Shown here one piece after another: positions 17,727 to 26,392 of a stretch of 42,578 nucleotides of DNA. Numbering within the stretch: position 1 is the stretch's first letter; each line of letters opens with the position of its first letter. Position numbers and translations under genes: made by a program. Below the pieces are notes generated by a model that saw only the letters and a list, made by a program, of their open reading frames with translations, did not search any database and had not been told where the DNA came from. Source of the DNA: Clostridium fallax (GTDB lineage Bacteria; Bacillota; Clostridia; Clostridiales; Clostridiaceae); the NCBI RefSeq assembly GCF_900129365.1, contig NZ_FQVM01000020.1, positions 1 through 42,578 of the forward strand. Reading direction: 5' to 3'.

Positions 17727-17770
17727 AATCCACAGTAAATATTTAAATTTAAAGATTTACTGTGGATTTA
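17727..17770. terminator. Bidirectional terminator between the CAP and CDF genes
   Basis: AATCCACAGTAAAT at 17727-17740 pairs perfectly with 17755-17768 around an AT-rich loop. T-rich flanks occur on both strands, matching its place between convergent genes. Confidence 0.75.
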
Positions 17771-17827
17771 CTTTATATCAAAAACTTTAATCATAATTTT
17801 TATTTTAATTGATTATAATAGTTATTT

Positions 17828-19012
17828 CTAAACTTCATGGAAATCATTATCTATAGTTATTATACAGTTATAGTCAGGATGAATTGATTTCATTTCTGAA
17901 ATTATTTGAGCTTTTAATTCATCTTCACTCATAATTTTGTTTAATGTATTTGGATTAACTACTACATCAAATATAAGATTTTTATGGTCTCCTTCTCCTA
18001 TTATTCTAAAATCATGGAATGATTTTATTAAAGGATTATATTTGATTATTTTTTCGATTTCTTTTCTAGTTTCTTTTATTTCTTCAGTTTCTACAGATAT
18101 AGGATCCATGTGTATAACTAAATAAATATTAAGTTTTTTTGATAATTCTCTTTCAGCAGTATCTATAATTTCATGTATTTTCATTACATTTATAGATGCT
18201 GGAATTTCTGCGTGTATTGATGCCATACACTTTCCAGGTCCATAATTATGAATAATTAAGTCATGAACTCCTGTAATGTTATCATAAGATAAAACCCCTT
18301 CAGTTATAGCTTTTACAAGTTCTGGAGATGGTGCTTCTCCTATAAGTGGACCAATAGTATCCTTTACTAAGGTAAAGCCGGAATATAATATTGCTAAAGC
18401 AACTAAAACTCCAACATATCCATCGATAGGCAAGGATGTAAACATAGGTGTTAATAATGATAAGACAACAACAGAAGAAGTAAAAACATCTCCCATTGCA
18501 TCTAAAGCTGCCGCTTTAAGAGCAGTAGAATTAATTCTATTACCCATAAATTTATTAAATTTACTAAGCCATAGTTTAAAGCCTATAGATACTAAAACTA
18601 AAATAAAGGGGATAAGTTCAAACTTTAGTGGCTTTGGATTAAGAATTGTAGATATAGATGTTTTTATAAACTCAAAACCTACAATTATCACCATGAATGA
18701 AACTATTAAAGCGGATATATACTCTATTCTCCCATGACCAAAGGGATGTTCTTTATCAGCAGGAGCTTTAGATAATTTAAAGCCTATAATAGTTATTATA
18801 GATGATGCTGCATCGGATAGATTGTTAAAAGCATCAGCTAAAACTGCTATACTTCCACTAAGAAGACCTGCAACTACCTTTATTATAAAAAGTAAAGAAT
18901 TTATTATAATTCCAACAATACCACCTAAGTATCCATAAGATACACGAACGTTTTCATCTTCCACATCAGAATTATTTTTAATAAATTTATTTACCAAAAA
19001 TTTACTAATCAT
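17828..19012 (-). CDS. Cation diffusion facilitator (probable Mn2+/divalent metal efflux)
   Basis: The 394-residue membrane exporter has six transmembrane helices and a C-terminal cytosolic metal-sensing domain (from about 215) with VHDLIIHNYGPGKCMASIHAEIP. Helix 2 carries NNLSD (Asn63 and Asp67) and helix 5 carries DAMGD, so the transport site is N/D plus D/D. The absence of the His residues of Zn exporters points to manganese-type CDFs such as MntE, but this is inferred from the motif. KAPADKEHPFGHGRIEY is the usual cytosolic loop. The start at 19012 lies 10 bases after GGAGG; an ATG nine bases earlier would touch the ribosome site and is rejected. Confidence 0.88.
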   Translation of the reverse strand: MISKFLVNKFIKNNSDVEDENVRVSYGYLGGIVGIIINSLLFIIKVVAGLLSGSIAVLADAFNNLSDAASSIITIIGFKLSKAPADKEHPFGHGRIEYISALIVSFMVIIVGFEFIKTSISTILNPKPLKFELIPFILVLVSIGFKLWLSKFNKFMGNRINSTALKAAALDAMGDVFTSSVVVLSLLTPMFTSLPIDGYVGVLVALAILYSGFTLVKDTIGPLIGEAPSPELVKAITEGVLSYDNITGVHDLIIHNYGPGKCMASIHAEIPASINVMKIHEIIDTAERELSKKLNIYLVIHMDPISVETEEIKETRKEIEKIIKYNPLIKSFHDFRIIGEGDHKNLIFDVVVNPNTLNKIMSEDELKAQIISEMKSIHPDYNCIITIDNDFHEV

Positions 19013-19195
19013 AAAAGTCATACCTCCATTTCTATAAAGGTTAATTATGTAAAGTTTTCACTCTTATACTATCATATATTACTATTTAATTATATACATA
19101 AATATAAGAAAACAATCAATTGTTAATTAATTTATAATTAAATTTATTAATTTATCTTTTAAAAATAAGAGATATTTTAAATAAAATAGATTAAA

Positions 19196-19204
19196 TGCTA
19201 TAAT
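19196..19204 (+). promoter_or_regulatory. Extended -10 promoter of the amidase gene
   Basis: TGCTATAAT is a consensus extended -10 (TGn plus TATAAT at 19199-19204), 34 bases before the ATG. Confidence 0.6.
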
Positions 19205-19237
19205 ATAATTACTTATATAATGAAGAAGGAGAAATAT

Positions 19238-20341
19238 ATGAATAAAAAGACTATATCTGCATTAATTTTAACATCTACATTAACTGCTGGATTTTCATTA
19301 ATAAATAATGAATATGTTTTTGCAGCTCAAAAAAGCACTAATAAAACAAAAGTTAAAAGTTATGAATATGGTCCTTTAATAAATGGAATAAGAGTTAAGA
19401 AAATGTTAGTTGAAAATAATTATTCAAAGGGAGCATATATAACACCTAAATATATAGTTATACATGATACAGACAATAGAGACTTTGGAGCTAATGCATT
19501 AGCTAATAGAAACTATTTTGCTAATCATTTAAATGCAAAAGCTTCCGCTCATTATACGGTAGATGATAGCAATATAATACAGTGCTTAGAAGAGAGTTGG
19601 AGAGGGTGGCATGTTGGAGATGGAAAAAATTCTATTTTTAATAACTCTAATACAATAGCAATAGAATTATGTGTAAATCCAGATAACAACTTTGAAAAAA
19701 CAGTGGAAAATGGAATATCTTTAACAAAACATTTAATGAATAAGTATGGTATTCCAGCAGAAAATGTTATAAGACATCATGATGCATCTGGAAAGATTTG
19801 TCCTAAAATGATGATGGTAGACAAGCCTTATCTTTGGCCTTATTTTAAGTCTGCTATATCAGGAGGAAAATCTATTAAAAGTGTAAGTTCTCAAGATATT
19901 AAAAATATTAATAAGGAAGGAAGAGTAGTTAATATATCTACTAATCTTAAAATCAGAAAAAATCCTAGTGAAAGATCTTCTGTTATTTCATATGTTTTAA
20001 ATGGAGAAAAAGTAAAAGTTGAAAGCCAAGAAGGAAATTGGTATAAGGTGGTTTTGGACAGTGGAATAAAAGGATATGCTTTAAAGGATTATATAAGTAC
20101 TAATAAAAGTACTACTAGTCTATCTGATAAAAGCACTGTAAGAGGTAAGGTTTCAAATATTTCAACTAATCTTAGAGTAAGAGCTGGTGCTGGAAACAAC
20201 TATAATGTTATTTCTTATCTTCTTTTAGGTGAAAGAGTTAAAATAAAAGAAGAGGTAAAGGGCTGGTATAGAGTAAAATTTAGTACAGATGATGGAGAAA
20301 AAGAAGGTTTTGTTAAAAAACAATATATAGAAAAAATGTAA
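19238..20341 (+). CDS. Secreted N-acetylmuramoyl-L-alanine amidase with two SH3b domains
   Basis: The 367-residue protein cleaves the bond between muramic acid and the stem peptide. A signal peptide ends near VFA-AQ (about 29). The amidase_2 domain (about 65-205) shows zinc His76 in VIHDTDN, ASAHYTVDD, EESWRGWHVGDG, NTIAIELCVN and VIRHHDASGKICP with the second zinc His (180/181) and late Cys188. Two bacterial SH3 wall-binding domains follow (about 228-290 and 305-367), both built on ISTNL(K/R)(I/V)R. The ATG at 19238 lies six bases after AAGGAG; an earlier in-frame ATG at 19220 precedes that site and is rejected. It resembles clostridial endolysins, but no phage genes are near, so an autolysin is more likely. 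Confidence 0.9.
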   Translation: MNKKTISALILTSTLTAGFSLINNEYVFAAQKSTNKTKVKSYEYGPLINGIRVKKMLVENNYSKGAYITPKYIVIHDTDNRDFGANALANRNYFANHLNAKASAHYTVDDSNIIQCLEESWRGWHVGDGKNSIFNNSNTIAIELCVNPDNNFEKTVENGISLTKHLMNKYGIPAENVIRHHDASGKICPKMMMVDKPYLWPYFKSAISGGKSIKSVSSQDIKNINKEGRVVNISTNLKIRKNPSERSSVISYVLNGEKVKVESQEGNWYKVVLDSGIKGYALKDYISTNKSTTSLSDKSTVRGKVSNISTNLRVRAGAGNNYNVISYLLLGERVKIKEEVKGWYRVKFSTDDGEKEGFVKKQYIEKM

Positions 20342-20398
20342 AAAACATTTTAAAGTAGTATAATTAAATGAGAATAAAATAAAAATGGGGTGAACAGT

Positions 20399-21694
20399 AT
20401 GGAACAAAAAATAGCACAACAACTTATAGACTTTATATATGAAAGTCCAACAGCTTTCCATGCAGTAAAAAATGTTAGTAGCAAACTTAAGAAAAATGGT
20501 TTTATTGAGTTAGAAGATGATAAACAATGGAAAATTGAAAAGGCAGGTAAATACTTTGTAAAGAAAAATAATTCAGCATTAATAGCATTTACAATAGGTA
20601 GTGGTGAATTAGAAGAAGAAGGATTTAAATTAATAGGAGCTCATACAGATTCTCCTGGATTTAGAGTTAAACCATCACCAGAAATGGTTGCAGAAGGTGC
20701 ATATTTAAAGCTAAATACAGAAGTATATGGTGGACCCATATTAAATACTTGGTTTGATAGACCTTTAGGTATAGCAGGAAGAGTAATAGTTAAAGGAGAA
20801 AATATATTATACCCTAAAACTATGCTAGTAAACATAAATAAACCTATATTAGTAATTCCTAATTTAGCTATCCATATGAACAGAGAAGTTAATGATGGAT
20901 TTAAAATAAACCGTCAAAAAGACACACTACCATTATTAGCAATGATTAATGAAAATTTAGAAAAAGAAGGATATTTAACAGATTTAGTAGCAAAAGAATT
21001 AAATATCCAAAAGGATGATATAGTAGATTTTGATTTATTTTTGTATGAGTATGAAAAAGGAACTATAATGGGACCTAATAATGAGTTTATATCATCAGGT
21101 AGACTAGATGATTTATCAATGGTTCATGCAGGGACAGAAGCATTAATAAATGCACCTATAACAAAAGGTACTAATGTTATGGTATGCTTTGATAATGAAG
21201 AGGTAGGAAGTTCTACAAAACAAGGAGCAGATTCTAATCTTTTATTAAATGTATTAGAAAGAATTATAGTTTGTCTTGGAAAAAATAGAGAAGATTTCTT
21301 TAGAGCAATAGCTAAATCTTTTATAATATCAGCAGATTTAGCTCATGCAGTACATCCTAATGTAGGCGAAAAGCATGATCCAATTTTAAGACCTGTAATC
21401 AATAAGGGGCCTGTTATTAAAATTGCAGCATCACAAAGCTATACATCAGATGCAGATTCATCAGCAGTATATGAACTTATATGCAAAAAAGCAGGTGTAC
21501 CAGTTCAAAAGTTTACTAATAGGTCAGACTTAAGAGGTGGTTCAACAATAGGACCAATATCATCAACACATTTGGATATACGTTCTGTAGATATGGGAAC
21601 TCCAATACTTGCTATGCATTCAATAAGAGAATTAGGTGGAGTTAAAGATCACTATTATTGTGTAAAATCATTTGAAGAATTTTATAATTTATAA
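20399..21694 (+). CDS. apeB: M18 family aminopeptidase
   Basis: The 431-residue cytosolic metallo-aminopeptidase belongs to the aspartyl aminopeptidase group. Visible marks are the N-terminal SPTAFHAV, the first zinc His in IGAHTDSPGF, GRLDDLSM with a bridging Asp, the catalytic FDNEEVGSST, DLAHAVHPNVGEKHDP and the late TNRSDLRGGSTIGPI. It releases N-terminal residues from peptides and fits functionally with PepV. The start is ATG 20399, after GGGGTGA; an upstream in-frame GTG at 20390 is part of that site. A hairpin terminator follows. The symbol is by family similarity. Confidence 0.9.
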   Translation: MEQKIAQQLIDFIYESPTAFHAVKNVSSKLKKNGFIELEDDKQWKIEKAGKYFVKKNNSALIAFTIGSGELEEEGFKLIGAHTDSPGFRVKPSPEMVAEGAYLKLNTEVYGGPILNTWFDRPLGIAGRVIVKGENILYPKTMLVNINKPILVIPNLAIHMNREVNDGFKINRQKDTLPLLAMINENLEKEGYLTDLVAKELNIQKDDIVDFDLFLYEYEKGTIMGPNNEFISSGRLDDLSMVHAGTEALINAPITKGTNVMVCFDNEEVGSSTKQGADSNLLLNVLERIIVCLGKNREDFFRAIAKSFIISADLAHAVHPNVGEKHDPILRPVINKGPVIKIAASQSYTSDADSSAVYELICKKAGVPVQKFTNRSDLRGGSTIGPISSTHLDIRSVDMGTPILAMHSIRELGGVKDHYYCVKSFEEFYNL

Positions 21695-21712
21695 AAAATC
21701 AAATTTACAATA

Positions 21713-21757
21713 AAAATAAGCTTATGTAACTTTATTAAGTTATATAAGCTTATTTTT
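21713..21757 (+). terminator. Terminator after the aminopeptidase gene
   Basis: A stem of about 20 base pairs centred on AATAAGCTTATGTAACTT (one G-T pair) with a four-base loop is followed by a T-run of six. Confidence 0.85.
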
Positions 21758-21934
21758 TATAATTAATTAGCAGAAACTACAGGTCATACATATAATAATA
21801 TATATACATTTAAAATGAATGTAGTTAGGATTCTTTACTATTAAAATTTAAAAATATTATTAAATATATTCTATTAAAAAAAATATGCAATTTACATAAT
21901 AAAATTTTTTTATTAATATAAATAGGAGGATATT

Positions 21935-22030
21935 ATGAGCTTTAGTGCTGGAGTTATCTTGATAGGTATTTTAGGAGGAGCTGCATTAATAGAATATATA
22001 ATATTTAAAAAAGTAAATAAAAATAAATAA
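21935..22030 (+). CDS. 31-residue single-helix membrane peptide
   Basis: The ATG at 21935 lies six bases after ATAGGAGGA, a near-perfect ribosome site. The frame encodes 31 residues: a short polar start (MSFSAG), one hydrophobic stretch rich in Ile, Leu, Gly and Ala (about 5-24) and a basic tail, FKKVNKNK. That is one transmembrane helix with its positive end inside. The unit sits between two terminators, so it is transcribed on its own. I do not recognise a family. The shape fits both small regulatory membrane proteins and type I toxin peptides; nothing in the sequence decides. Confidence 0.65.
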   Translation: MSFSAGVILIGILGGAALIEYIIFKKVNKNK

Positions 22031-22074
22031 GGCTAGGTAAGAAAATGAATGTAAAATATATTCTTATAGGTTTT

Positions 22075-22117
22075 AGCTTGGAGCTTTTAAATTAAAATAG
22101 AGCTTCAAGTTTTTTTA
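22075..22117 (+). terminator. Terminator after the 31-residue peptide gene
   Basis: CTTGGAGCT pairs with AGCTTCAAG (one G-T pair) across an AT-rich loop and is followed by a T-run of seven. Its place 45 bases after the stop supports an independent short transcript. Confidence 0.75.
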
Positions 22118-22278
22118 TATTTAATATTGTGATTTAATAAAGATAAAGAAAGATTTTTTAATAAATAAAAAGATGATTTCAAAATTTAAATTTCATAAAG
22201 TATATTAAAGGGATATTCTAAAAGTAATTTATAGTTAATGAGGTATTTTATGAGATAATATAGATAAGGGGGAACTGT

Positions 22279-23673
22279 ATGTTATTATTTATGGGATTAA
22301 ATATATTTTTTATTATACTTAGTTTAATAATTGGTTTAATTATGCAGATGAATTTAAATAATGGAGTATTTTTTGGAATAAGAATTCCTTTAGGATATGA
22401 GAAAAAAGAAGAACTTCAGTATGAGAAAAAAAGATACAATAGAATGTGGTTAATAGTTTGGTCTATATCTTCTGTATTTTGGATAATAGCTATGAACTTA
22501 GTATCAGAAGAATATTCAGCAACGGTTTTGATAGGTACATTATTTAGTCAATTAATTTTGGCAAATATATGTTATTACATAGTATATAGGAGAGTAAAAG
22601 CTATTAAAAAGGAAAACAATTGGAAAGAGCTTTTAACTAAGGATAATATAAAATATGTAGATTTAAAAATAAGAAGTGATATAGCTAAATCATTAAATAA
22701 AAAGTGGATTATAGTTCCTATAGCAATATTATGGATTAATGTTATAGCTACCTTTACTAAAAATAATACTAATGGAATAATAATTTTAATAATTCAGGTA
22801 ATGTTATTTATAACAATGCACCTTTCTATAAAAGCAATAATAAAAACAAAGGTTAATTTTAATGGTGGAGATGTAGAACATTTAAAAAAACAAAAATTAA
22901 TAATTAGGCGTTATTTAATGAAGATGCTTTTAGTCACAGAAGTTTTTATTATGTTTTTATTTACATTTATAAATTTTGCTATTTTAGATATTATATCATC
23001 AAGATTTATTATACCAATATTTATTATAATTCTAGGATTTACATTAATAATACTAATAGTAAACTGTGTACAGTTAATAAAGTTTAACAAGATAAAAGAA
23101 AATTTTAAAGAGGAAGAAATTAATAGTAAGAGAGTAGCAATTAATAGAGATGATGATGATAATTATTTAATGGGTATGATTTATTATAATCCTAATGATC
23201 CAGACTTTATGGTGGAAAAAAGAGATGGTATGGGCATGACTGTAAATTTAGGTACTATAGGAGGAAAGATATTTACTATAATTACTGCAATTATAATAAT
23301 AGGATCTTTAGGTGCTACATTTATAATTCCTAAGATGATGAGGTCTCAAGTTAATTTAACAGAAAATAATTTGGAGGTAAAGGGAATATATTCTAGTAAT
23401 ATAAATTATAAAAATATAAAAAACATAGAGTATTTAGATAACTTACCTAAGGTTAATATAAGAACTAATGGAGCAGCTATTGGTAATAAAAAATATGGTT
23501 ATTTTAAATTGGAATTTATAGGTGATGCAAAACTTTATATAGAGAATAGTGAATTACCTTGTATTGAAATAATATTAAAAGAAGGAAATCATATATATAT
23601 TAATTTAGATAATGAAGATGAAACGATGAAACTTTATAAAAAATTAAAGAAAACTCTAATATATAACAATTAA
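22279..23673 (+). CDS. Multi-pass membrane protein, DUF1648/DUF5808-like with PH-like C-terminus
   Basis: The 464-residue protein has about seven to eight transmembrane segments: N-terminal pairs at about 1-25 and 55-100, more at 140-185 and 205-260, and one near 335. Between them a soluble stretch carries DNYLMGMIYYNPNDPDFMVEKRDGMGMTVNLG, split here as YYNPNDPDFMVEKR and GMGMTVNLG, the mark of the DUF5808 domain. NGVFFGIRIPLGY near the N-terminus resembles the DUF1648/SdpI region. The tail after the last helix looks like a small beta-rich PH-type domain. Related proteins lie near GntR-type regulators or immunity functions, but no such gene is next door here. AAGGGGG precedes the ATG. Function unknown. 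Confidence 0.75.
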   Translation: MLLFMGLNIFFIILSLIIGLIMQMNLNNGVFFGIRIPLGYEKKEELQYEKKRYNRMWLIVWSISSVFWIIAMNLVSEEYSATVLIGTLFSQLILANICYYIVYRRVKAIKKENNWKELLTKDNIKYVDLKIRSDIAKSLNKKWIIVPIAILWINVIATFTKNNTNGIIILIIQVMLFITMHLSIKAIIKTKVNFNGGDVEHLKKQKLIIRRYLMKMLLVTEVFIMFLFTFINFAILDIISSRFIIPIFIIILGFTLIILIVNCVQLIKFNKIKENFKEEEINSKRVAINRDDDDNYLMGMIYYNPNDPDFMVEKRDGMGMTVNLGTIGGKIFTIITAIIIIGSLGATFIIPKMMRSQVNLTENNLEVKGIYSSNINYKNIKNIEYLDNLPKVNIRTNGAAIGNKKYGYFKLEFIGDAKLYIENSELPCIEIILKEGNHIYINLDNEDETMKLYKKLKKTLIYNN

Positions 23674-24049
23674 AAAAATTAGTAAAACTAGCTTTGTTAT
23701 TAATAAATTTTAATATAACAACAAAAGCTAGTTTTATTTTATATTAAAAAATAATTACTCTAAATAGTTAATTCTTTGTAAATATAAAATTCAATTTATT
23801 ACAAAACAGCAACAATAATTGTTAATGAAGTCACAAAAAAATTAATATAATTTTAACTAATTGTTAAACATTTTTAAAAAAACAATATATTTTAAGGCTT
23901 AGTTTGCGAAAATTATTATATATTACAAATTTATATTATTAAATTAATAATCACTCTTAATTATAATATATTGAATTATATTGAAATTTAAGGAATATAG
24001 AGTTAAGATTGTTAATGAAATGAAAAGCTTTTAATAGGGAGGGGTCTTA
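23674..24049. other. 376-base regulatory spacer before the flavin reductase gene
   Basis: It contains a terminator (23683-23736), a 13-base palindrome AACAATAATTGTT (23811-23823), the inverted repeat TTTAAC-N5-GTTAAA (23852-23868) and the direct repeat ATTGTTAATGAA at 23818-23829 and 24008-24019. No gene is supported. The motif density suggests that the reductase is regulated. Confidence 0.6.
23683..23736 (+). terminator. Terminator after the DUF5808-like gene
   Basis: TAAAACTAGCTTT pairs with the AAAGCTAGTTTTA arm. The inner stem GTTAT/ATAAC has a small bulge, and TTTTATTTTA closes it. Confidence 0.75.
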
Positions 24050-25813
24050 GTGAAAAAAATAAAATTATTAGTAGCTTCGCTAACTATTTCATTAATGGCA
24101 TCAGTATTTGTAGGATGTGGAAATAAGTCTGCCAATGGCGCTTATGAAGGACAAGCTGATGGAAAGCATGGGGCAATAAAAGTTCAAGTTCAAGTGGATA
24201 ATAACAATATAAAAGATATAAAAGTTATTGAAACTAATGAAAATGAAGTATTATCAGAGCCAGTATTTACCAAACTAAAAAATACAATGGTTTGTAATAA
24301 TAGTTCAAATGTAGACGCTATTTCAGGTTCAACTGAAACATCTAAGGGATACATAAATGCAGTTCAAGATGCACTTAAAAAAGCTGGAGTAAAAATAGAA
24401 GGCAATAAAAAGTATTCAGTAGAGCATATGAAAGAGGAAAAAACAGAACAAGAATATGATGTAGTTGTTATAGGTTCAGGTGGTGCAGGATTTGGTGCCG
24501 CATTAGAAGCAAAAAATGCTGGATCAAGTGTAGTTATATTAGAAAAAATGCCATCTATAGGAGGTAATACCTTAATTTCTGGAGCAGAAATGAATGCACC
24601 TAATAACTGGGTTCAAAAGAAGCTTGGAATAAATGATAGCATAGAAAAATACTATGAAGATACAGTTAAAGGTGGAGATAATAAAGGAGTTCCAAATATG
24701 ATAAAGGAACTTGCTAATAATGCAGAAAATGCTGCGGAATGGTTAAAGGATTTTGTAAATGTGGAGTTTATAGAAGATCAACTTTTTCAATTTGGTGGAC
24801 ATAGTGTAAAAAGAGCACTTATACCAAAAGGTCATACTGGTGAAGAGATGATGACTAAATATAAACTAAAAGCAGATGAAATGCAAATACCAGTAAAATT
24901 AGAAACAGAAGTTACAGATTTAATAGTAGAAGATGGTAGAGTAACTGGTGTTAAGGCTAAAAACACAGCAGGTCAAGACCTAACATTTAAAGCTAAAAAT
25001 GGTGTCATAATAGCAACTGGAGGATTTGGTTCAAATGTTGAAATGAGAAAGAAATATAATCCAGAATATGATGAGAAGTATATGACAACAGATACTCCAG
25101 GAACAACTGGTGATGGTATAGTTATGGCAGAAAAAGCTGGAGCAAAGCTTATGAATATGGAATATATACAAACATATCCTATATGTAATCCTAAAACAGG
25201 TGTTATATCACTTGTTGCAGATTCAAGATTTGATGGGGCTATATTAGTAAATCAAGAAGGAAACAGATTTGTAGAAGAGTTACAAAGAAGGGACGTTATT
25301 TCTAAAGCCATATTAAATCAAACTAATAAATGCGGATATGTTTTATGGAATGATGATATTGAAAATATAAGTAAAACAATAAATACACATAAAGATGAAT
25401 ATGCAATGTTAGAAAAACAAGGATTATTACATAAAGCAGATACCTTAGAAGATGCAGCAAAATTCTTTAATATAGATGAAAGTCAATTGAAAAAGACAGT
25501 CGAAAAAGTAAATACCTTTGCTAAAAATGGTAAAGATGAAGATTTTAATCATAGAGGAAAACTTGTTTCTTTAGAAAAGGGACCTTATTATATAGAAAAG
25601 GCAGTACCTTCAATTCACCATACTATGGGAGGAATTGTTATAGATGAAAAATCTAGAGTGTTAGATGTTAATAATAAGGTGATACCTGGATTATATGCAG
25701 CAGGAGAAGTTACAGGAGTTATACATGGAACTAATAGATTAGGTGGAAATGCTATAACAGATATAACAGTCTTTGGTAGAGTTGCTGGTGAAAGTGCAAG
25801 TAATAAGGAGTAA
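24050..25813 (+). CDS. Extracellular lipoprotein flavin reductase (FMN-bind plus fumarate/urocanate reductase-type domain)
   Basis: The 587-residue lipoprotein (lipobox ending at Cys23) is tethered outside the membrane. An FMN-binding domain (about 31-113) carries DAISGST (89-95), matching the ApbE flavinylation motif with Thr95 as the likely covalent FMN site. A flavoprotein oxidoreductase domain follows, with the FAD fingerprint VVIGSGGAGFGAALEA (about 139), ILEKMPSIGGNT, GGFGSNVEMR, VEELQRRD, HHTMGGIVID and GTNRLGGNAITD. Such proteins reduce fumarate, urocanate or similar enoates outside the cell with electrons from membrane flavin systems. It starts with GTG after GGGAGGGG. No apbE or membrane donor gene is in the window. 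The acceptor cannot be told from the sequence. Confidence 0.88.
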   Translation: MKKIKLLVASLTISLMASVFVGCGNKSANGAYEGQADGKHGAIKVQVQVDNNNIKDIKVIETNENEVLSEPVFTKLKNTMVCNNSSNVDAISGSTETSKGYINAVQDALKKAGVKIEGNKKYSVEHMKEEKTEQEYDVVVIGSGGAGFGAALEAKNAGSSVVILEKMPSIGGNTLISGAEMNAPNNWVQKKLGINDSIEKYYEDTVKGGDNKGVPNMIKELANNAENAAEWLKDFVNVEFIEDQLFQFGGHSVKRALIPKGHTGEEMMTKYKLKADEMQIPVKLETEVTDLIVEDGRVTGVKAKNTAGQDLTFKAKNGVIIATGGFGSNVEMRKKYNPEYDEKYMTTDTPGTTGDGIVMAEKAGAKLMNMEYIQTYPICNPKTGVISLVADSRFDGAILVNQEGNRFVEELQRRDVISKAILNQTNKCGYVLWNDDIENISKTINTHKDEYAMLEKQGLLHKADTLEDAAKFFNIDESQLKKTVEKVNTFAKNGKDEDFNHRGKLVSLEKGPYYIEKAVPSIHHTMGGIVIDEKSRVLDVNNKVIPGLYAAGEVTGVIHGTNRLGGNAITDITVFGRVAGESASNKE

Positions 25814-25842
25814 AATCATAATTATGATTTTAATTTAAAAAT

Positions 25843-25872
25843 GGGAATCTTTTTTAGATTCCCTATTTTTCT
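25843..25872. terminator. Terminator after the flavin reductase gene
   Basis: GGGAATCT pairs with AGATTCCC around a five-base T loop and is followed by TATTTTTCTT. A shorter perfect palindrome (25813-25830) lies just upstream. Confidence 0.75.
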
Positions 25873-25915
25873 TATAGAAAAATCTTATATAATATAAAAA
25901 TTAAAAACTAATAAT

Positions 25916-26122
25916 TTAAAATAAATCTAAATTATCATCAAATAAACTATCTGTATAATCAAACTCCCAAGTTGCAATATTGTTACTAACTACAGGATCT
26001 TTAGTTGGATCTGGAATGGTTACATAACCTTTACCATTAGCAGAATAACATCTAAGATCTTCTTTAGAAGGACTATAATAAGAACGTAATTTTGGTAAAT
26101 AAATATTTCTTTTTTTAGACAT
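25916..26122 (-). CDS. Small uncharacterised 68-residue protein
   Basis: The protein starts MSKKRNIYLPKLRSYY, is basic and Tyr-rich in its first third, carries a glycine turn GKGYVTIPDPTKDP in the middle, and ends in the acidic, aromatic tail FDYTDSLFDDNLDLF. It has no signal peptide or membrane helix. The start at 26122 lies nine bases after AGGAG; an in-frame ATG three codons earlier would abut the ribosome site and is rejected. I do not recognise a family. It is convergent with the reductase gene. A good ribosome site and a sensible composition support expression. Confidence 0.65.
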   Translation of the reverse strand: MSKKRNIYLPKLRSYYSPSKEDLRCYSANGKGYVTIPDPTKDPVVSNNIATWEFDYTDSLFDDNLDLF

Positions 26123-26392
26123 ACTTACCATCTCCTATCTTATAAATTAACAACTTTATAAATATATTATTTGAAAAAAGATAATAAAAGATGTTAAGTA
26201 ATTATTGTAAGGGAAATTATATTTTTAATCATTTAATAAAAAATATAAAAAAAGGAATCCTTAATATATAGATATATAAAATATATTTTAATAAATATAG
26301 TATGAGAAATTTATTATATATTTTTTTGATATAATAGTTTTTAGCTTAAATATTAAAAAATTTTAATTATAAAAGTTGAAAGGATGAAAGCA

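Noticed and set aside
19028..19200. Metal-sensing riboswitch upstream of the CDF gene
   Set aside because: I see no conserved paired elements of a manganese riboswitch, and the leader on the - strand is short and AT-rich.
19238..20341. Prophage endolysin
   Set aside because: The amidase has an SH3b endolysin-like layout, but it carries its own signal peptide and no holin, integrase or structural phage gene is nearby.
22041..22092. Sixteen-codon frame after the 31-residue peptide gene
   Set aside because: It has no ribosome site and runs into the terminator stem.
23852..23868. Rex operator before the flavin reductase gene
   Set aside because: Rex sites read TTGTTAA-N4-TTAACAA. Here the half-sites face the other way (TTTAAC-N5-GTTAAA), so the match fails.
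25813..25830. Second terminator right after the flavin reductase stop codon
   Set aside because: It is a perfect AT-rich palindrome but has no T-run; the better hairpin lies at 25843-25872.
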